DNA of 64,000 bases from Muribaculaceae bacterium (GTDB taxonomy: Bacteria > Bacteroidota > Bacteroidia > Bacteroidales > Muribaculaceae), in the NCBI GenBank assembly GCA_017618355.1, contig JAFZUL010000054.1, positions 41,513 to 105,512 of the forward strand, in the 5' to 3' direction. The position numbers and the translations under genes were made by a program. The notes beneath the pieces were generated by a model that made no database searches, was not told the DNA's origin, and saw only the letters and a program-made list of their open reading frames with translations. Positions 17,587-27,817 of this stretch are shown here, in pieces (the stretch's first letter is position 1; each line of letters begins with the position of its first letter).

Positions 17587-18501
17587 AAACTCAATTTCAT
17601 TATCTTTATTGTATCCTACGGGGATGGTGACTGGGCGTTTCCAGCGCTTGTGGGTCCAAAGCCAGTAGGCTGGTTCGGTGTTGATGCGTTGCTCTAGGAG
17701 GCGAGCATAGCGTGTTGTGATAGAGCCTCGTGGCTCAGTGGCGATGTCGTCGCTCAGCGGTACGAGGGTACACTCGTAGTGTCCGCGTTTCACCTTGCGC
17801 ACATCGAAGAATGCTGCTCGGCAATGGAGCTTGCGGCCTATCGCCTCGGCACCTGTGATGAACGCGGTAGGGTGGTGGAGGAAGTCGAGCACGTGGCCCT
17901 CGTCGTTGGTCCACGGATGCTGGTCGGCGATGAAGCCTATGCCCAGATGTCGTCCTTCACGCTCACGGCTTATCATCTCTCGCAGGATGGTTTTCTTGCT
18001 GATGCACACGGTGTTGAACCGCTGGCGCAGCTTAAGGAAGAAGCGGTCAAACCACTCGTTCTCCAGAGGCTGATATACCTGTCCCTGCACATCGTCTTTG
18101 TGCCCCTCGCTGTTGAACCACAATGTCACCGAAGTCACCCATTCCCAGTTGCCGTAATGCGCGGCATAGAGGACTATGCTCTGGTTGTTATCGAATGCCT
18201 CGTCGATGATGTGGGCGTTATGAAACACCATGCGCTTGCGCATATCCTCGTCGCTAATGTGAAGGAGTTTGATAGTCTCGACAAAATAGTCGGTGAAGTG
18301 ACGGTAAAACTCCTTTTCGATGGCTTTACGCTCTTGGTCGTTTTTCTCAGGAAAGCACTCAGCGAGGTTGCGGCGCACCACCTTCTTGCGATAGCCAATC
18401 AGGTGATAGACAAAGAGGTAAAAAACATCGGCATGCAGGTACAGCACCCACCATGGCATCAATGCCAGCAGGTGCAAAGCCCAACCGATGGGAGTGTACA
18501 A
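17566..18501 (-). CDS. LpxL/HtrB-type lipid A acyltransferase
   Basis: A 311-residue lysophospholipid acyltransferase-like enzyme that adds a secondary acyl chain to lipid A or a related lipid. There is one N-terminal membrane segment (about 8-32). The acyltransferase motif is AAHYGNWEWVT (HX4E). GIGFIADQHPWTNDEGHVLDFLHHPTAF is the substrate-site region. The length fits LpxL. A glycosyltransferase gene follows after 72 bases, consistent with envelope assembly. Confidence 0.9.
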   Translation of the reverse strand: MYTPIGWALHLLALMPWWVLYLHADVFYLFVYHLIGYRKKVVRRNLAECFPEKNDQERKAIEKEFYRHFTDYFVETIKLLHISDEDMRKRMVFHNAHIIDEAFDNNQSIVLYAAHYGNWEWVTSVTLWFNSEGHKDDVQGQVYQPLENEWFDRFFLKLRQRFNTVCISKKTILREMISREREGRHLGIGFIADQHPWTNDEGHVLDFLHHPTAFITGAEAIGRKLHCRAAFFDVRKVKRGHYECTLVPLSDDIATEPRGSITTRYARLLEQRINTEPAYWLWTHKRWKRPVTIPVGYNKDNEIEFYRSRNS

Positions 18502-18517
18502 TATGTTTTTAAAAGTT

Positions 18518-18646
18518 TTCAGTTGTCAGTTATCAGTTGTCAGTTATCAGTTGTCAGTTATCAGTTATCAGTTGTGAGTTTGTTATAGGACTCTCCTCTT
18601 CCCTCTCCACTCTCCACTCTCTCCTCTCCACTCTCTCCTCTCCACT
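18518..18646. repeat. Two adjacent word-repeat tracts
   Basis: Positions 18518-18581 are copies of cagttatcagttgt. Positions 18590-18646 are copies of ctctccactctctcctctccact. Together they fill the gap between mtaB and the acyltransferase gene. The first matches 17494-17556, the second 7037-7092 and 45341-45371. Confidence 0.85.
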
Positions 18647-19949
18647 AAATATCAACGCTTAAGTCGTCATTTATTATGTTGCCAAGGGTAACTGTGGTCA
18701 CCGTGTTGACCAGCTCGGCGCGGTAGGGGGCATTGACGCGGATGTAGTTATCGGTGAAGCCGTGCATTACCTTGCTGGCGCGTGGGGGTTGCTCAAAAAG
18801 GACGGGGCGCTCGGTGCCGATGAAGCGCTCGATGAACTGCCGCTGCTGGCGATCGCTAAGCTCCATCATGCGTGCCACACGCGCGTCGCGCTCGGACTTG
18901 GGTACTATGTAGGGAATGCGTAGAGCTTGTGTGCCGGGACGCTCGCTATAGGGGAACACATGCAGGTGCTGCACGCCCAGTGAGGCGATAAACTGCAGTG
19001 AATCTTCGAAATATTCGGGTGTCTCACCACGTGTGCCCACCATCACATCCACGCCAATGAAGGCGTGTGGCATCACCTTATGGATGCGCTCCACCTTGCT
19101 GGCGAAGAGGTCGCGGGTGTAGTGTCGGCGCATGAGTCGCAGCACTTCGTCGTTGCCGCACTGCAATGGTATGTGGAAGTGGGGCATGAATGCGCGAGAA
19201 GAGGCGCACCAGTCAATGGTCTCATCGTCGACCAGGTCGGGCTCTATCGACGAGATGCGGTAGCGCTCTATGCCTTCCACAGTGTCGAGCGCTTTGAGCA
19301 GGTCGAGGATTTGCTCGCCAGTGTTCTTGCCAAAGTCGCCAATGTTCACGCCAGTGATAACTATCTCCTTGCCACCGCGTTGTGCCACATCTTGGGCCTG
19401 AGCCACTAGTGAGGCGATGGTGCCGCTGCGGCTGCGTCCGCGAGCCAGCGGAATGGTGCAGTAGCTGCAATAGTAGTCGCAGCCGTCCTGCACCTTGAGG
19501 AAATAGCGGGTGCGGTCGCCACACTCGCACGATGGCGAGAAACGGCGTATGTCTTTGTGTGGAGTGACCACAAGTGCATTGTGCTTGTCGCTGAGCCACT
19601 GCTCGATGTAATCAACCACCTCACCTTTCTGCTCATTGCCCAGCACTATGTCCACGCCAGGAATCTCGGCGATGCTCTTGCCCTGAAGCTGTGCGTAACA
19701 GCCAGTAACCACTATTAGCGCATCGGGGTATCGGCGGATGAGGTTGCGGATGCTCTGTCGGCACTTGCGGTCGGCGAGAGCGGTCACGCTGCAGGTGTTC
19801 ACCACGCAGATGTCGGGTACTTCGTCGCCTTTTACCGTTGTGGCGATACCTCGCTCAAGCAACTGCTGGCCAATAGTGGCGCTCTCCGAGAAGTTGAGTT
19901 TGCATCCCAGAGTCACAAATTTCACTTTATGTAAAACCTCATTGGCCAT
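18645..19949 (-). CDS. mtaB: tRNA (t6A37) methylthiotransferase MtaB
   Basis: Radical SAM enzyme that converts t6A to ms2t6A at position 37 of tRNAs reading ANN codons; 434 residues. The N-terminal methylthiotransferase domain has the cluster cysteines Cys16 (TLGCKLN), Cys53 (NTCSVTA) and Cys84 (TGCYAQ). The radical SAM cluster is CDYYCSYC at Cys157, 161 and 164. A TRAM-like domain ends the protein (TERPVLFEQ). The NTCSVTALAD segment and the overall length favour MtaB over MiaB or RimO. Confidence 0.93.
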   Translation of the reverse strand: MANEVLHKVKFVTLGCKLNFSESATIGQQLLERGIATTVKGDEVPDICVVNTCSVTALADRKCRQSIRNLIRRYPDALIVVTGCYAQLQGKSIAEIPGVDIVLGNEQKGEVVDYIEQWLSDKHNALVVTPHKDIRRFSPSCECGDRTRYFLKVQDGCDYYCSYCTIPLARGRSRSGTIASLVAQAQDVAQRGGKEIVITGVNIGDFGKNTGEQILDLLKALDTVEGIERYRISSIEPDLVDDETIDWCASSRAFMPHFHIPLQCGNDEVLRLMRRHYTRDLFASKVERIHKVMPHAFIGVDVMVGTRGETPEYFEDSLQFIASLGVQHLHVFPYSERPGTQALRIPYIVPKSERDARVARMMELSDRQQRQFIERFIGTERPVLFEQPPRASKVMHGFTDNYIRVNAPYRAELVNTVTTVTLGNIINDDLSVDI

Positions 19950-19970
19950 ATCTTACTTATAAAAGATGTG

Positions 19971-19978
19971 CAAAGTTA
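19971..19978 (-). promoter_or_regulatory. Promoter -7 element of mtaB
   Basis: On the minus strand TAACTTTG, a full match to TAnnTTTG, 21 bases before the mtaB ATG. No exact TTTG is seen at the best spacing. Confidence 0.55.
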
Positions 19979-20188
19979 CAAATAATCTCCCACACAAGAG
20001 CAAGAAAAGAAATATTTTACACACACCTGATTACCTTTCATCAAAAGTGGAGATATAGAATGAAACGAAATCATTCACAAAAAGCTTTTATGACACTCAT
20101 ATATACACTTTTTCTTGTTCTATATAATTTCTCCCCATTATTCTGCGTTAATAGATTATATATTATAATATAAAACCGAGATTTATCG

Positions 20189-23100
20189 ATGAAACAAATA
20201 AAGCAATGGCATCGTGTGGCGCTTATTGCTGCCGTCTTGTCACTGGTGTGCAGTGTTAGTGTGGGCGCTTATGATTTCAGTGCCAACAATATCTACTACA
20301 ACATCAACGAGAAGACTCTCACTGCCGAAGTGACGTATGCCAGCGATAGTTACAACAGCTACAACGGTAGTGTTGTCATTCCCGCCACAGTAGAGAATAA
20401 CGGCAAGGTGTATGACGTCACTGCCGTGGGAGATAACGCTTTTCGCGACTGCTCTGGTCTAACCGGTGTGGAATTTGGCGCAAACGTGGCGACGATAGGA
20501 AAGCGTGCTTTTCTTAACTGCTCGCACCTTAACCGTGTCACCATAACAGGTGGTATTGTCGAGATTGGCGACTATGCCTTTGCTCAATGCGGCGCGCTGA
20601 AGCTCGTGACCATGAACAATGACGCTCCGCTGCAAATAGGCGCAGGAGCCTTCATGCACTGCTCCACGCTGAAAAGCGTGAAGTGGGACTCGTCTGAGGC
20701 CTTGGACGGTCGAGGCGGGCTTACCAGTCTGGGTACCAACGCCTTTGCGCATTGTCCTTTGCTAACCAAAATGTTGCTGCCTGGCAACGTTCAGTATTTG
20801 GGCACCACCATTTTTGAAGGCTGCACAGGTATTCAGTATATTATCGTCACAGCCGAGCAGCCCTTGGCACTCAGTGGCGATCCCTTTGCACTTGACAACT
20901 CAACGATAATTTATGTGCCCTCATCAGGGCAAAAAGGTGTGACTGGCAACCTCTACAAGACCGCGATGTGGTGGGGCAACTACAGAATTATCGAGTTGAC
21001 CTATACATTCTACGACCACGATGACTACATCTACCTCAAGACCTCGACAGGCGCCGTTTCCCTAATAGGCTCATTGAAGTCAAAGACCGATGTGGTCGTG
21101 AGGAACAGCATCACCGGTTTCAGTGGAGAGAACTATAATGTCACTAGCATAAGCGACCAGGCATTTAAAGGCTCGGGAATCACCTCCCTTAACACAAGCA
21201 ATGCTTTTATGCTCAAGGCTATTGGTAGCGAGAGCTTTGCCGGTTGTGCCAGTCTCACCGCCGTGTCGCTTGTAGAGGGCATCACGATGATGGGCGATAG
21301 TGCCTTTGCCTCTTGCACGGCTCTTGACTCCATACAATTGCCTTCCACATTGCGAACTGTTCCCCGAGGTGCTTTTGATGGCTGCTCAAGCCTCAATAAA
21401 GTGAATATAGTGCTTGGCGTGTGCACAATCAGCGAGAACGCCTTCGCTCATTGCACAGGCCTTACCACGCTAAGCCTTCCTCGCTCTATCACCAGCGTCG
21501 AGGCCTATGCGCTTAATGGTTCTACTGCACTGGAGGAGATTGTCGTTGACCCTTACAACCCCTATTATGCCTCAATCGAAGGTGTGCTCTATGAGCGAAA
21601 ATACGGAGATGGATTTGTTTATAATGTATCCAACAAGATGAACAAATTGGTGGTATATCCCTCAAGCAAAACTGGCGAGATGCTGTATGTCCCGGCAGGT
21701 GTGACTGAGATTATATCTGGTGCCGTGCAAAATGTTACGCAGCTCAAGAAGGTTGCTCTTCCACCCTCCACAATAGTCTTTGCCGAAAACTGCTTTGAAG
21801 GCACCGGCATCCAGACCTTCAACTATCGCAGCAAGAATCCTGTCAACGAGGGCACCGCTGGCATAACCGCAGCCATCAAGGCCAACGCCACGCTGCAGGT
21901 GCCGATAGGTACTACCAGCGAATATCAGTCGCTCTCGTCATGGCAGGGATTTAAAGCCATCGTTGAGCGATATGATGTGTTAGATGACGACCAGTTTGTC
22001 TATGACTGGAACACCCGCGACCAAGTGACATTGGTAGATATAAAGCCCGCTGCAGTTAATGTAGGTGGCTTACTCACCCTGCCGCAGGGAATGAATTTGG
22101 ATGGTTGCGACTATTTCATCACCGAGTTGAGTAACACCTGCACAGCGCAAGTGGCACAGGATGTGATGCGGCTGAAAATCAACTGCGACAGCCTTGCTGT
22201 CATTGATATGACCGACGACATCAATCCCATTTCTGCTCTCACCTCGCTTCAGGTAATCAGCCTCACCTCCACTAACCCCTATTTCGTGCTAGAGGATGAT
22301 GTGCTTTATAACAGCCAAGGCACACATCTATATTATTACCTCCAGTCCAATACACGGCAGACGTTTACCATGCCCGATGCCATAGACACTATTATGCCGC
22401 AGGCTTTTGCCCAGAACAAAAGCCTGAAGGTAATCACATTGAATAAATTTCTCAAGTGTTTGGGCAACAAAGCCTTTGAGGGATGCACCGGGCTCGAGGT
22501 GGTTAATAACATGATAGACGTGACCTACATAGGATACCGCACTTTTGCTGGTTGCACAGCATTGACCTCAGTCAATGGTGGTGAGTGGCTCAATATCATA
22601 GGCCGTGAGGCGTTCCTCAACTGTAGCAGTCTGCAGCAATTCCCATTCGCTCACGGAATGCTTGTGGAGATTGGTGACCATGCATTCAAGGGATGCTCTG
22701 CGCTTTCTGTGGCAGTGTTTAATAACAAGATCCACACGATTGGCGTCGGGGCTTTTGAGAACTGCACGGCGCTTAGCAAGGTGTTCTTCTCGGCCGAGGT
22801 CAGCAATATGCAACAGCAGCTGTTCAAGGGATGCAACTCGCTTAGCGAGATGTGGCTTTGTAACTCCGCACCACCACAAGTGGGCAATGATTTCTTCGGG
22901 TCATTATCGGGCTTGACACTTTATGTGCCGCAGGAAGCCACTAACGCTTACCACACTATAGCGCCGTGGAGCAGTGCCAGCCAGGTGAAAAGTTGCTGTT
23001 ATCTCGACAATGGCCCTGATGTTAACAACGACAAGTATGTAAACGCCTTCGATGTGACTCTTGTGTACTCGGTGCTGCTCGGGAAAATTGACGGTGACAT

Positions 23101-23485
23101 AGTGGGGCATTGCGACGTGAACCACGACGGCGCTGTTACCGCAGCCGACATTACCACCATCTATCAATATATCCTTAATGGTAGCGGCTTGGCAATGGCT
23201 TATAGATTTATGGGAAACAACGATGAGGTCCTGTTCCAGTACGTCACAATGACTGGAGAGCATCAAAAGATAAAAGCTTTTGACTTTGACACCAATAACT
23301 ATGTGACAAGCGGTCTGCTGGGATTGAGCGACCACACCCAAGTGGCTACTATCGTTCTTGGCACTACCCAGGGAATCCCTTACTTAGAGATTGTGCCCGT
23401 TGCCCCTGGCTACTTCACCATGGTGGCGATAGTGAACAACGGCGCAGCATACTACTACCGTGTCTTCCCGATGGTAGTGCGGTAG
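20189..23485 (+). CDS. Secreted BspA-like leucine-rich repeat protein with dockerin-like module
   Basis: A 1098-residue exported protein. A signal peptide ends near residue 27 (VCSVSVGAYDF). The body is made of LRR_5 (BspA/Treponema pallidum type) repeats of about 23 residues, for example VGDNAFRDCSGLTGVEFG and IGKRAFLNCSHLNRVTI, in two blocks (about 60-590 and 640-960). Near residue 985-1045 a dockerin type I-like module has two calcium loops (DVNNDKYVNAFDV, DVNHDGAVTAADIT). About 60 further residues follow it. BspA-like proteins bind host or matrix proteins; this role is inferred. No cohesin is present in the window. Confidence 0.88.
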   Translation: MKQIKQWHRVALIAAVLSLVCSVSVGAYDFSANNIYYNINEKTLTAEVTYASDSYNSYNGSVVIPATVENNGKVYDVTAVGDNAFRDCSGLTGVEFGANVATIGKRAFLNCSHLNRVTITGGIVEIGDYAFAQCGALKLVTMNNDAPLQIGAGAFMHCSTLKSVKWDSSEALDGRGGLTSLGTNAFAHCPLLTKMLLPGNVQYLGTTIFEGCTGIQYIIVTAEQPLALSGDPFALDNSTIIYVPSSGQKGVTGNLYKTAMWWGNYRIIELTYTFYDHDDYIYLKTSTGAVSLIGSLKSKTDVVVRNSITGFSGENYNVTSISDQAFKGSGITSLNTSNAFMLKAIGSESFAGCASLTAVSLVEGITMMGDSAFASCTALDSIQLPSTLRTVPRGAFDGCSSLNKVNIVLGVCTISENAFAHCTGLTTLSLPRSITSVEAYALNGSTALEEIVVDPYNPYYASIEGVLYERKYGDGFVYNVSNKMNKLVVYPSSKTGEMLYVPAGVTEIISGAVQNVTQLKKVALPPSTIVFAENCFEGTGIQTFNYRSKNPVNEGTAGITAAIKANATLQVPIGTTSEYQSLSSWQGFKAIVERYDVLDDDQFVYDWNTRDQVTLVDIKPAAVNVGGLLTLPQGMNLDGCDYFITELSNTCTAQVAQDVMRLKINCDSLAVIDMTDDINPISALTSLQVISLTSTNPYFVLEDDVLYNSQGTHLYYYLQSNTRQTFTMPDAIDTIMPQAFAQNKSLKVITLNKFLKCLGNKAFEGCTGLEVVNNMIDVTYIGYRTFAGCTALTSVNGGEWLNIIGREAFLNCSSLQQFPFAHGMLVEIGDHAFKGCSALSVAVFNNKIHTIGVGAFENCTALSKVFFSAEVSNMQQQLFKGCNSLSEMWLCNSAPPQVGNDFFGSLSGLTLYVPQEATNAYHTIAPWSSASQVKSCCYLDNGPDVNNDKYVNAFDVTLVYSVLLGKIDGDIVGHCDVNHDGAVTAADITTIYQYILNGSGLAMAYRFMGNNDEVLFQYVTMTGEHQKIKAFDFDTNNYVTSGLLGLSDHTQVATIVLGTTQGIPYLEIVPVAPGYFTMVAIVNNGAAYYYRVFPMVVR

Positions 23486-23499
23486 CTTCTTGCTAGTTA

Positions 23500-23547
23500 G
23501 CCGCTCGCAGGGCTCGCTGGTTTGCCGTTCGCGTTGCTCGCTGGTTT
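23500..23547. repeat. Two-copy 24-base tandem repeat
   Basis: gccgctcgcagggctcgctg-gttt and gccgttcgcgttgctcgctg-gttt in direct tandem, with four mismatches, just after the BspA gene stop. It is followed by the word tract below. Confidence 0.7.
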
Positions 23548-23549
23548 AT

Positions 23550-23622
23550 AGTTCTAGAAACTCTTAACTCAAAACTGAAAACTCAGAACTGAGAACTCTG
23601 AACTATAAACTCTGAACTACCA
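23550..23622. repeat. 'gaactctgaactataaac' word tract
   Basis: Imperfect copies of aactcaaaactgaaaactcag and gaactctgaactataaac between the BspA gene and the enolase promoter. Confidence 0.8.
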
Positions 23623-23670
23623 AAGCAATCGTTTGTCTTACATTTTTTCGGCAAGAAATGAAGTCTATAT

Positions 23671-23701
23671 TTTGACTTTTGCGAGGAATTCACTATTTTT
23701 G
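23671..23701 (+). promoter_or_regulatory. Promoter of eno
   Basis: TTTG at 23671-23674, a 19-base spacer, TATTTTTG at 23694-23701. A full match to the Bacteroidetes consensus, 50 bases before the eno ATG. Confidence 0.8.
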
Positions 23702-23741
23702 CAGAAAATATAAAAACACATTTTAAAAACATTCAAAATAA

Positions 23742-25058
<1,317 letters not shown>

Positions 25059-25080
25059 ACAGCCGCAGAGCAATGAAATC

Positions 25081-25115
25081 AAAAGGAGAGAATCCACCTA
25101 GGGTTCTCTCCTTTG
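25081..25115 (+). terminator. Intrinsic terminator of eno
   Basis: An 11-base stem AAAGGAGAGAA / TTCTCTCCTTT around an 11-base loop, 23 bases after the eno stop. Confidence 0.85.
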
Positions 25116-25228
25116 TTGGTTTCTATGGGTGCCATACAATTACTTCAGCATAAAGTCGAAAATCTGTGCTAGAATAATTGAAAATTATAAATAATACACT
25201 GGTTTTATTTAATTTTTTGTCATTTTCT

Positions 25229-25258
25229 TTTGTTTTATTAAAATAATGTGTAATTTTG
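25229..25258 (+). promoter_or_regulatory. Promoter of the structured RNA candidate
   Basis: TTTG at 25229-25232, an 18-base spacer, TAATTTTG at 25251-25258. Transcription would start near 25264. Confidence 0.75.
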
Positions 25259-25263
25259 CGACA

Positions 25264-25512
25264 ATTCAAGCAATCACGCAGAGGCGTGCTCTTGCTTGAT
25301 GATATATTTGTAAGCGTTTTTGCTTTATCCTCTGCACAAAATTTTCGGCATAATTAGCAACGAGGGAAAACAGCAAAAGCCTTCGCTTGCCTATATACAC
25401 CTATATTAGGTTGCTATATATCGGCATAGCGTGGGATGAACTGTTTATTTCGTTGCAGGCAAGCCGAAAAGCCTTGTGGAGAATAAATCAGAGAAGTCTC
25501 CACGCTTTTTCT
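25264..25512 (+). ncRNA. Structured non-coding RNA candidate, 6S-like rod fold
   Basis: About 250 bases with a promoter at the left and an intrinsic terminator at the right, and no gene inside. A 5' hairpin pairs TCAAGCAA (25266) with TTGCTTGA (to 25299), with an inner CACGC/GCGTG helix. A nested rod follows: TTTTCGGC 25342-25349 with GCCGAAAA 25463-25470; GCAACGA 25357-25363 with TCGTTGC 25450-25456; AAACAG 25368-25373 with CTGTTT 25441-25446; GCCTATATA 25389-25397 with TATATA..GGC 25415-25425; ACCTA/TAGGT at the tip. The terminator is GTGGAGA/TCTCCAC at 25476-25503, then CTTTTTCTT. The long irregular rod with bulges recalls 6S RNA (known in Bacteroidales), but identity is not proven; tmRNA, RNase P and SRP signatures are absent. 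Confidence 0.7.
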
Positions 25513-25513
25513 T
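25476..25513 (+). terminator. Terminator of the structured RNA
   Basis: Seven-base stem GTGGAGA / TCTCCAC with a 14-base loop, followed by GCTTTTTCTT. Confidence 0.8.
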
Positions 25514-25609
25514 ATTAATGACAGGTCAAAAATGAAAAGGTACATTTCTGAAGGTTGCAATTAGTTGGATTATAGCGTATTATAAAAAGTAAAGGTACAC
25601 CCTTTTTTC

Positions 25610-25640
25610 TTGGAAAGATGATTTTTAATGTTTAATTTTG
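25610..25640 (+). promoter_or_regulatory. Promoter of the 629-residue secreted protein
   Basis: CTTG at 25610-25613, a 19-base spacer, TAATTTTG at 25633-25640; the ATG is at 25680. This shows that the RNA upstream is a separate unit and not a 5' leader. Confidence 0.7.
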
Positions 25641-25679
25641 CGGCAAAATCAAGATTATTAACTTCAAAACAATACAGTC

Positions 25680-27569
25680 ATGAAAAAGATTAGTTTATTG
25701 ATTGGGCTGATGTTTGCTTTATCTATTCCTCAAGCATCATTGATGGCCACAGAAAGTGGCGCCACTGCCGACAAGGACCTCAGCGGTTTGAACTATTATG
25801 ACTTCTATATTGACTATTTCAATAGCGCCTTTGGTACATATCAGATTTACAATTATCAGATGGGCTCTGAGGGCTGGGTTGACTTGGGATGGTCTATAGA
25901 AAATATGCAAGATTTGAAACTACGATTTAGCTATCCTGAGTATTATGCTCGAAACTGTTTCTATGACTGGTGCTTGAGATATGTGGATGTCAACAACGAC
26001 AGCATTCTCACAACCGAGGAACTTGAGGCAGTGAGGGTTATTGACAGCAATGCCGACCCAGAGCATCTACTTGGCAGGAACGCAGTAGATTATCACTTCG
26101 ACTGGTTCCCCAACCTGGAGCGACTTGAGCTCAATCATCCTAAATGGCGTTATCTCTTTGGCGACAAGAATGATGCTTTGTCGCTATCAAGAGACATGAT
26201 TCCAGATGGGAATTACACTACAAACATCTATCTCAAAGATATCAAGCCTTTCTCGCATCTGTATCTGCCTATGACCGGCAAGCTCGAGAGTGTCGTCATC
26301 AAGAACTCGCCAATGCTGTTCTTCAACTACGAGCCTCAAGATGGCGTGACGATTCCCGAATTTGTTATCGAGGGCGAGGCTCTAGGCAATGAACAGGGCT
26401 ACACATTCAATCTTAACAAATATGTTGCCGCGGGACTTGATGTAAACCGAATCATGAGCATCGACAACGCTCAGGTGATTACTGAAGACGATGGGGACAC
26501 CTATCTACAATTCAATAACGGTGCCCGTGAGGCTAACATGAAGTACCTCATTGCTGCAGATGGCGACAAGCAATACACTTGCAACAGCACCATCAAGATT
26601 CAGGTGCAGACCGAGTGGCTTCGTGCTGAAAAGCAGCCGATTCACGAGGGCGAGAGTGTAGTCATCGACCAGGAACATTTCCCCGATGTGAACTTTAGGC
26701 AATATCTCTCCACACATGTCGATATCAACGAAGATGGTGTCCTCACTTACGAGGAACTTGGAAACGTAATGTTGTTAAGAACGCGCATAGATTCCTGGCA
26801 CTTCTGGAACTATTATGATAGCGATGATTTTGAAGGCGAAGATATGCTCAAGAATGTTATCAACTTCAAGGGCATTGAATACCTGTATAATCTGGAGGGA
26901 GTGTCGTTTGGATACCGCACATGGGGCATTGATGACGAAACTAGGATATTCCATTTCAGGAATCTGGACTTATCGCAAAACTCTAATTTGAAATATTTCT
27001 ACTTGGGTACCGATGCTGAGGTCATCGACTTGAAACTACCTGAAACTAATGGTCTAGAGTTCAGCAACCCCTTGATGCGTATGGGATTTGAATATGTGAC
27101 AAATGAGCCCGCTGTGCGACTCGTTGATCTTAATGATGACAACGCTTACAGTCTTGACGAAGACATTGCCAATGGCCTTGACATTAATCGTCTTACGATT
27201 CTTGATGGAGGGCATCTTGATGGGAACAAGGTGGTGTTTGACGATGAGGCAACATTTGTTGATTTGCAGTATGTGGCACGTCCACCCATTATGGGCGGTG
27301 CTCACTATCCTTTTGACCGGTATCTGCAAAACTACTATGTGCTCTATAACCTTGTAAATACCAGGCTCTATGACTCCCGATACTTTGATGCCACCATGAT
27401 TATGGATCAATTAAGTGGCATCAACGCCGTCAATGCCGATAAAGAAGTGAAGTCAGTGCTTTATTATAACTTGCAGGGCATTGAATCTAAAACTCCATTC
27501 TACGGCTTTAACATCAAGGTGACTACTTACAGCGACGGTTCGCGTAGCTCTGAAAAACTTCTGAAATAG
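25680..27569 (+). CDS. Secreted protein with EF-hand-like loops and T9SS C-terminal signal
   Basis: A 629-residue exported protein of unknown function. The signal peptide is about residues 1-23 (LIGLMFALSIPQASLMA). It contains calcium-loop-like segments: DVNNDSILTTEEL near 102, DINEDGVLTYEEL near 347 and DLNDDNAYSLDED near 482. Irregular leucine-rich stretches follow the first two (FPNLERLELNHPKW; LDLSQNSNLKYFYLG), so the protein looks like a repeated EF-hand plus LRR unit. The last 35 residues (YYNLQGIESKTPFYGFNIKV...EKLLK) resemble a type A T9SS sorting domain. It follows the structured RNA but has its own promoter. Confidence 0.8.
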   Translation: MKKISLLIGLMFALSIPQASLMATESGATADKDLSGLNYYDFYIDYFNSAFGTYQIYNYQMGSEGWVDLGWSIENMQDLKLRFSYPEYYARNCFYDWCLRYVDVNNDSILTTEELEAVRVIDSNADPEHLLGRNAVDYHFDWFPNLERLELNHPKWRYLFGDKNDALSLSRDMIPDGNYTTNIYLKDIKPFSHLYLPMTGKLESVVIKNSPMLFFNYEPQDGVTIPEFVIEGEALGNEQGYTFNLNKYVAAGLDVNRIMSIDNAQVITEDDGDTYLQFNNGAREANMKYLIAADGDKQYTCNSTIKIQVQTEWLRAEKQPIHEGESVVIDQEHFPDVNFRQYLSTHVDINEDGVLTYEELGNVMLLRTRIDSWHFWNYYDSDDFEGEDMLKNVINFKGIEYLYNLEGVSFGYRTWGIDDETRIFHFRNLDLSQNSNLKYFYLGTDAEVIDLKLPETNGLEFSNPLMRMGFEYVTNEPAVRLVDLNDDNAYSLDEDIANGLDINRLTILDGGHLDGNKVVFDDEATFVDLQYVARPPIMGGAHYPFDRYLQNYYVLYNLVNTRLYDSRYFDATMIMDQLSGINAVNADKEVKSVLYYNLQGIESKTPFYGFNIKVTTYSDGSRSSEKLLK

Positions 27570-27719
27570 TAACCGTCAAAGCTCTTTATTAACTGTGCCC
27601 TCAAGAATTCAGCTTTCTTGAGGGCATATTTAATATACATTTTTTCTCTTTTGATTCTCAGATATTACTATAAATCCTAATGATCGATTCAGGATAAAAC
27701 ACAAAAACAGACCAAAATA

Positions 27720-27751
27720 TTTGGTTATTCGTGCAGAAAAGTGTAACTTTG
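27720..27751 (+). promoter_or_regulatory. Promoter of the DUF4143 ATPase gene
   Basis: TTTG at 27720-27723, a 20-base spacer, TAACTTTG at 27744-27751. The -7 box overlaps the first of three 33-base repeats. Confidence 0.8.
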
Positions 27752-27812
27752 CGACAATTATTCGTACATAAAAGTGTAATGAAATAACAATTATTCGTAC
27801 ATAAAAATGCGA
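27725..27812 (+). repeat. Three 33-base-period repeats in the promoter/leader
   Basis: Copies of TTATTCGTrCAkAAAAgTG start at 27725, 27758 and 27791, exactly 33 bases apart. The first overlaps the promoter and the other two lie in the predicted leader; the last reaches to within a few bases of the start codon at 27818. The fixed period suggests binding of a repeated protein, possibly the encoded ATPase, to one face of DNA. Confidence 0.85.
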
Positions 27813-27817
27813 ACACG

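Noticed and set aside
25264-25512. tmRNA, RNase P RNA or SRP RNA
   Set aside because: No tRNA-like end or tag frame, no GAGGAAAGTCC core and no GGAA-tetraloop SRP motif were found.
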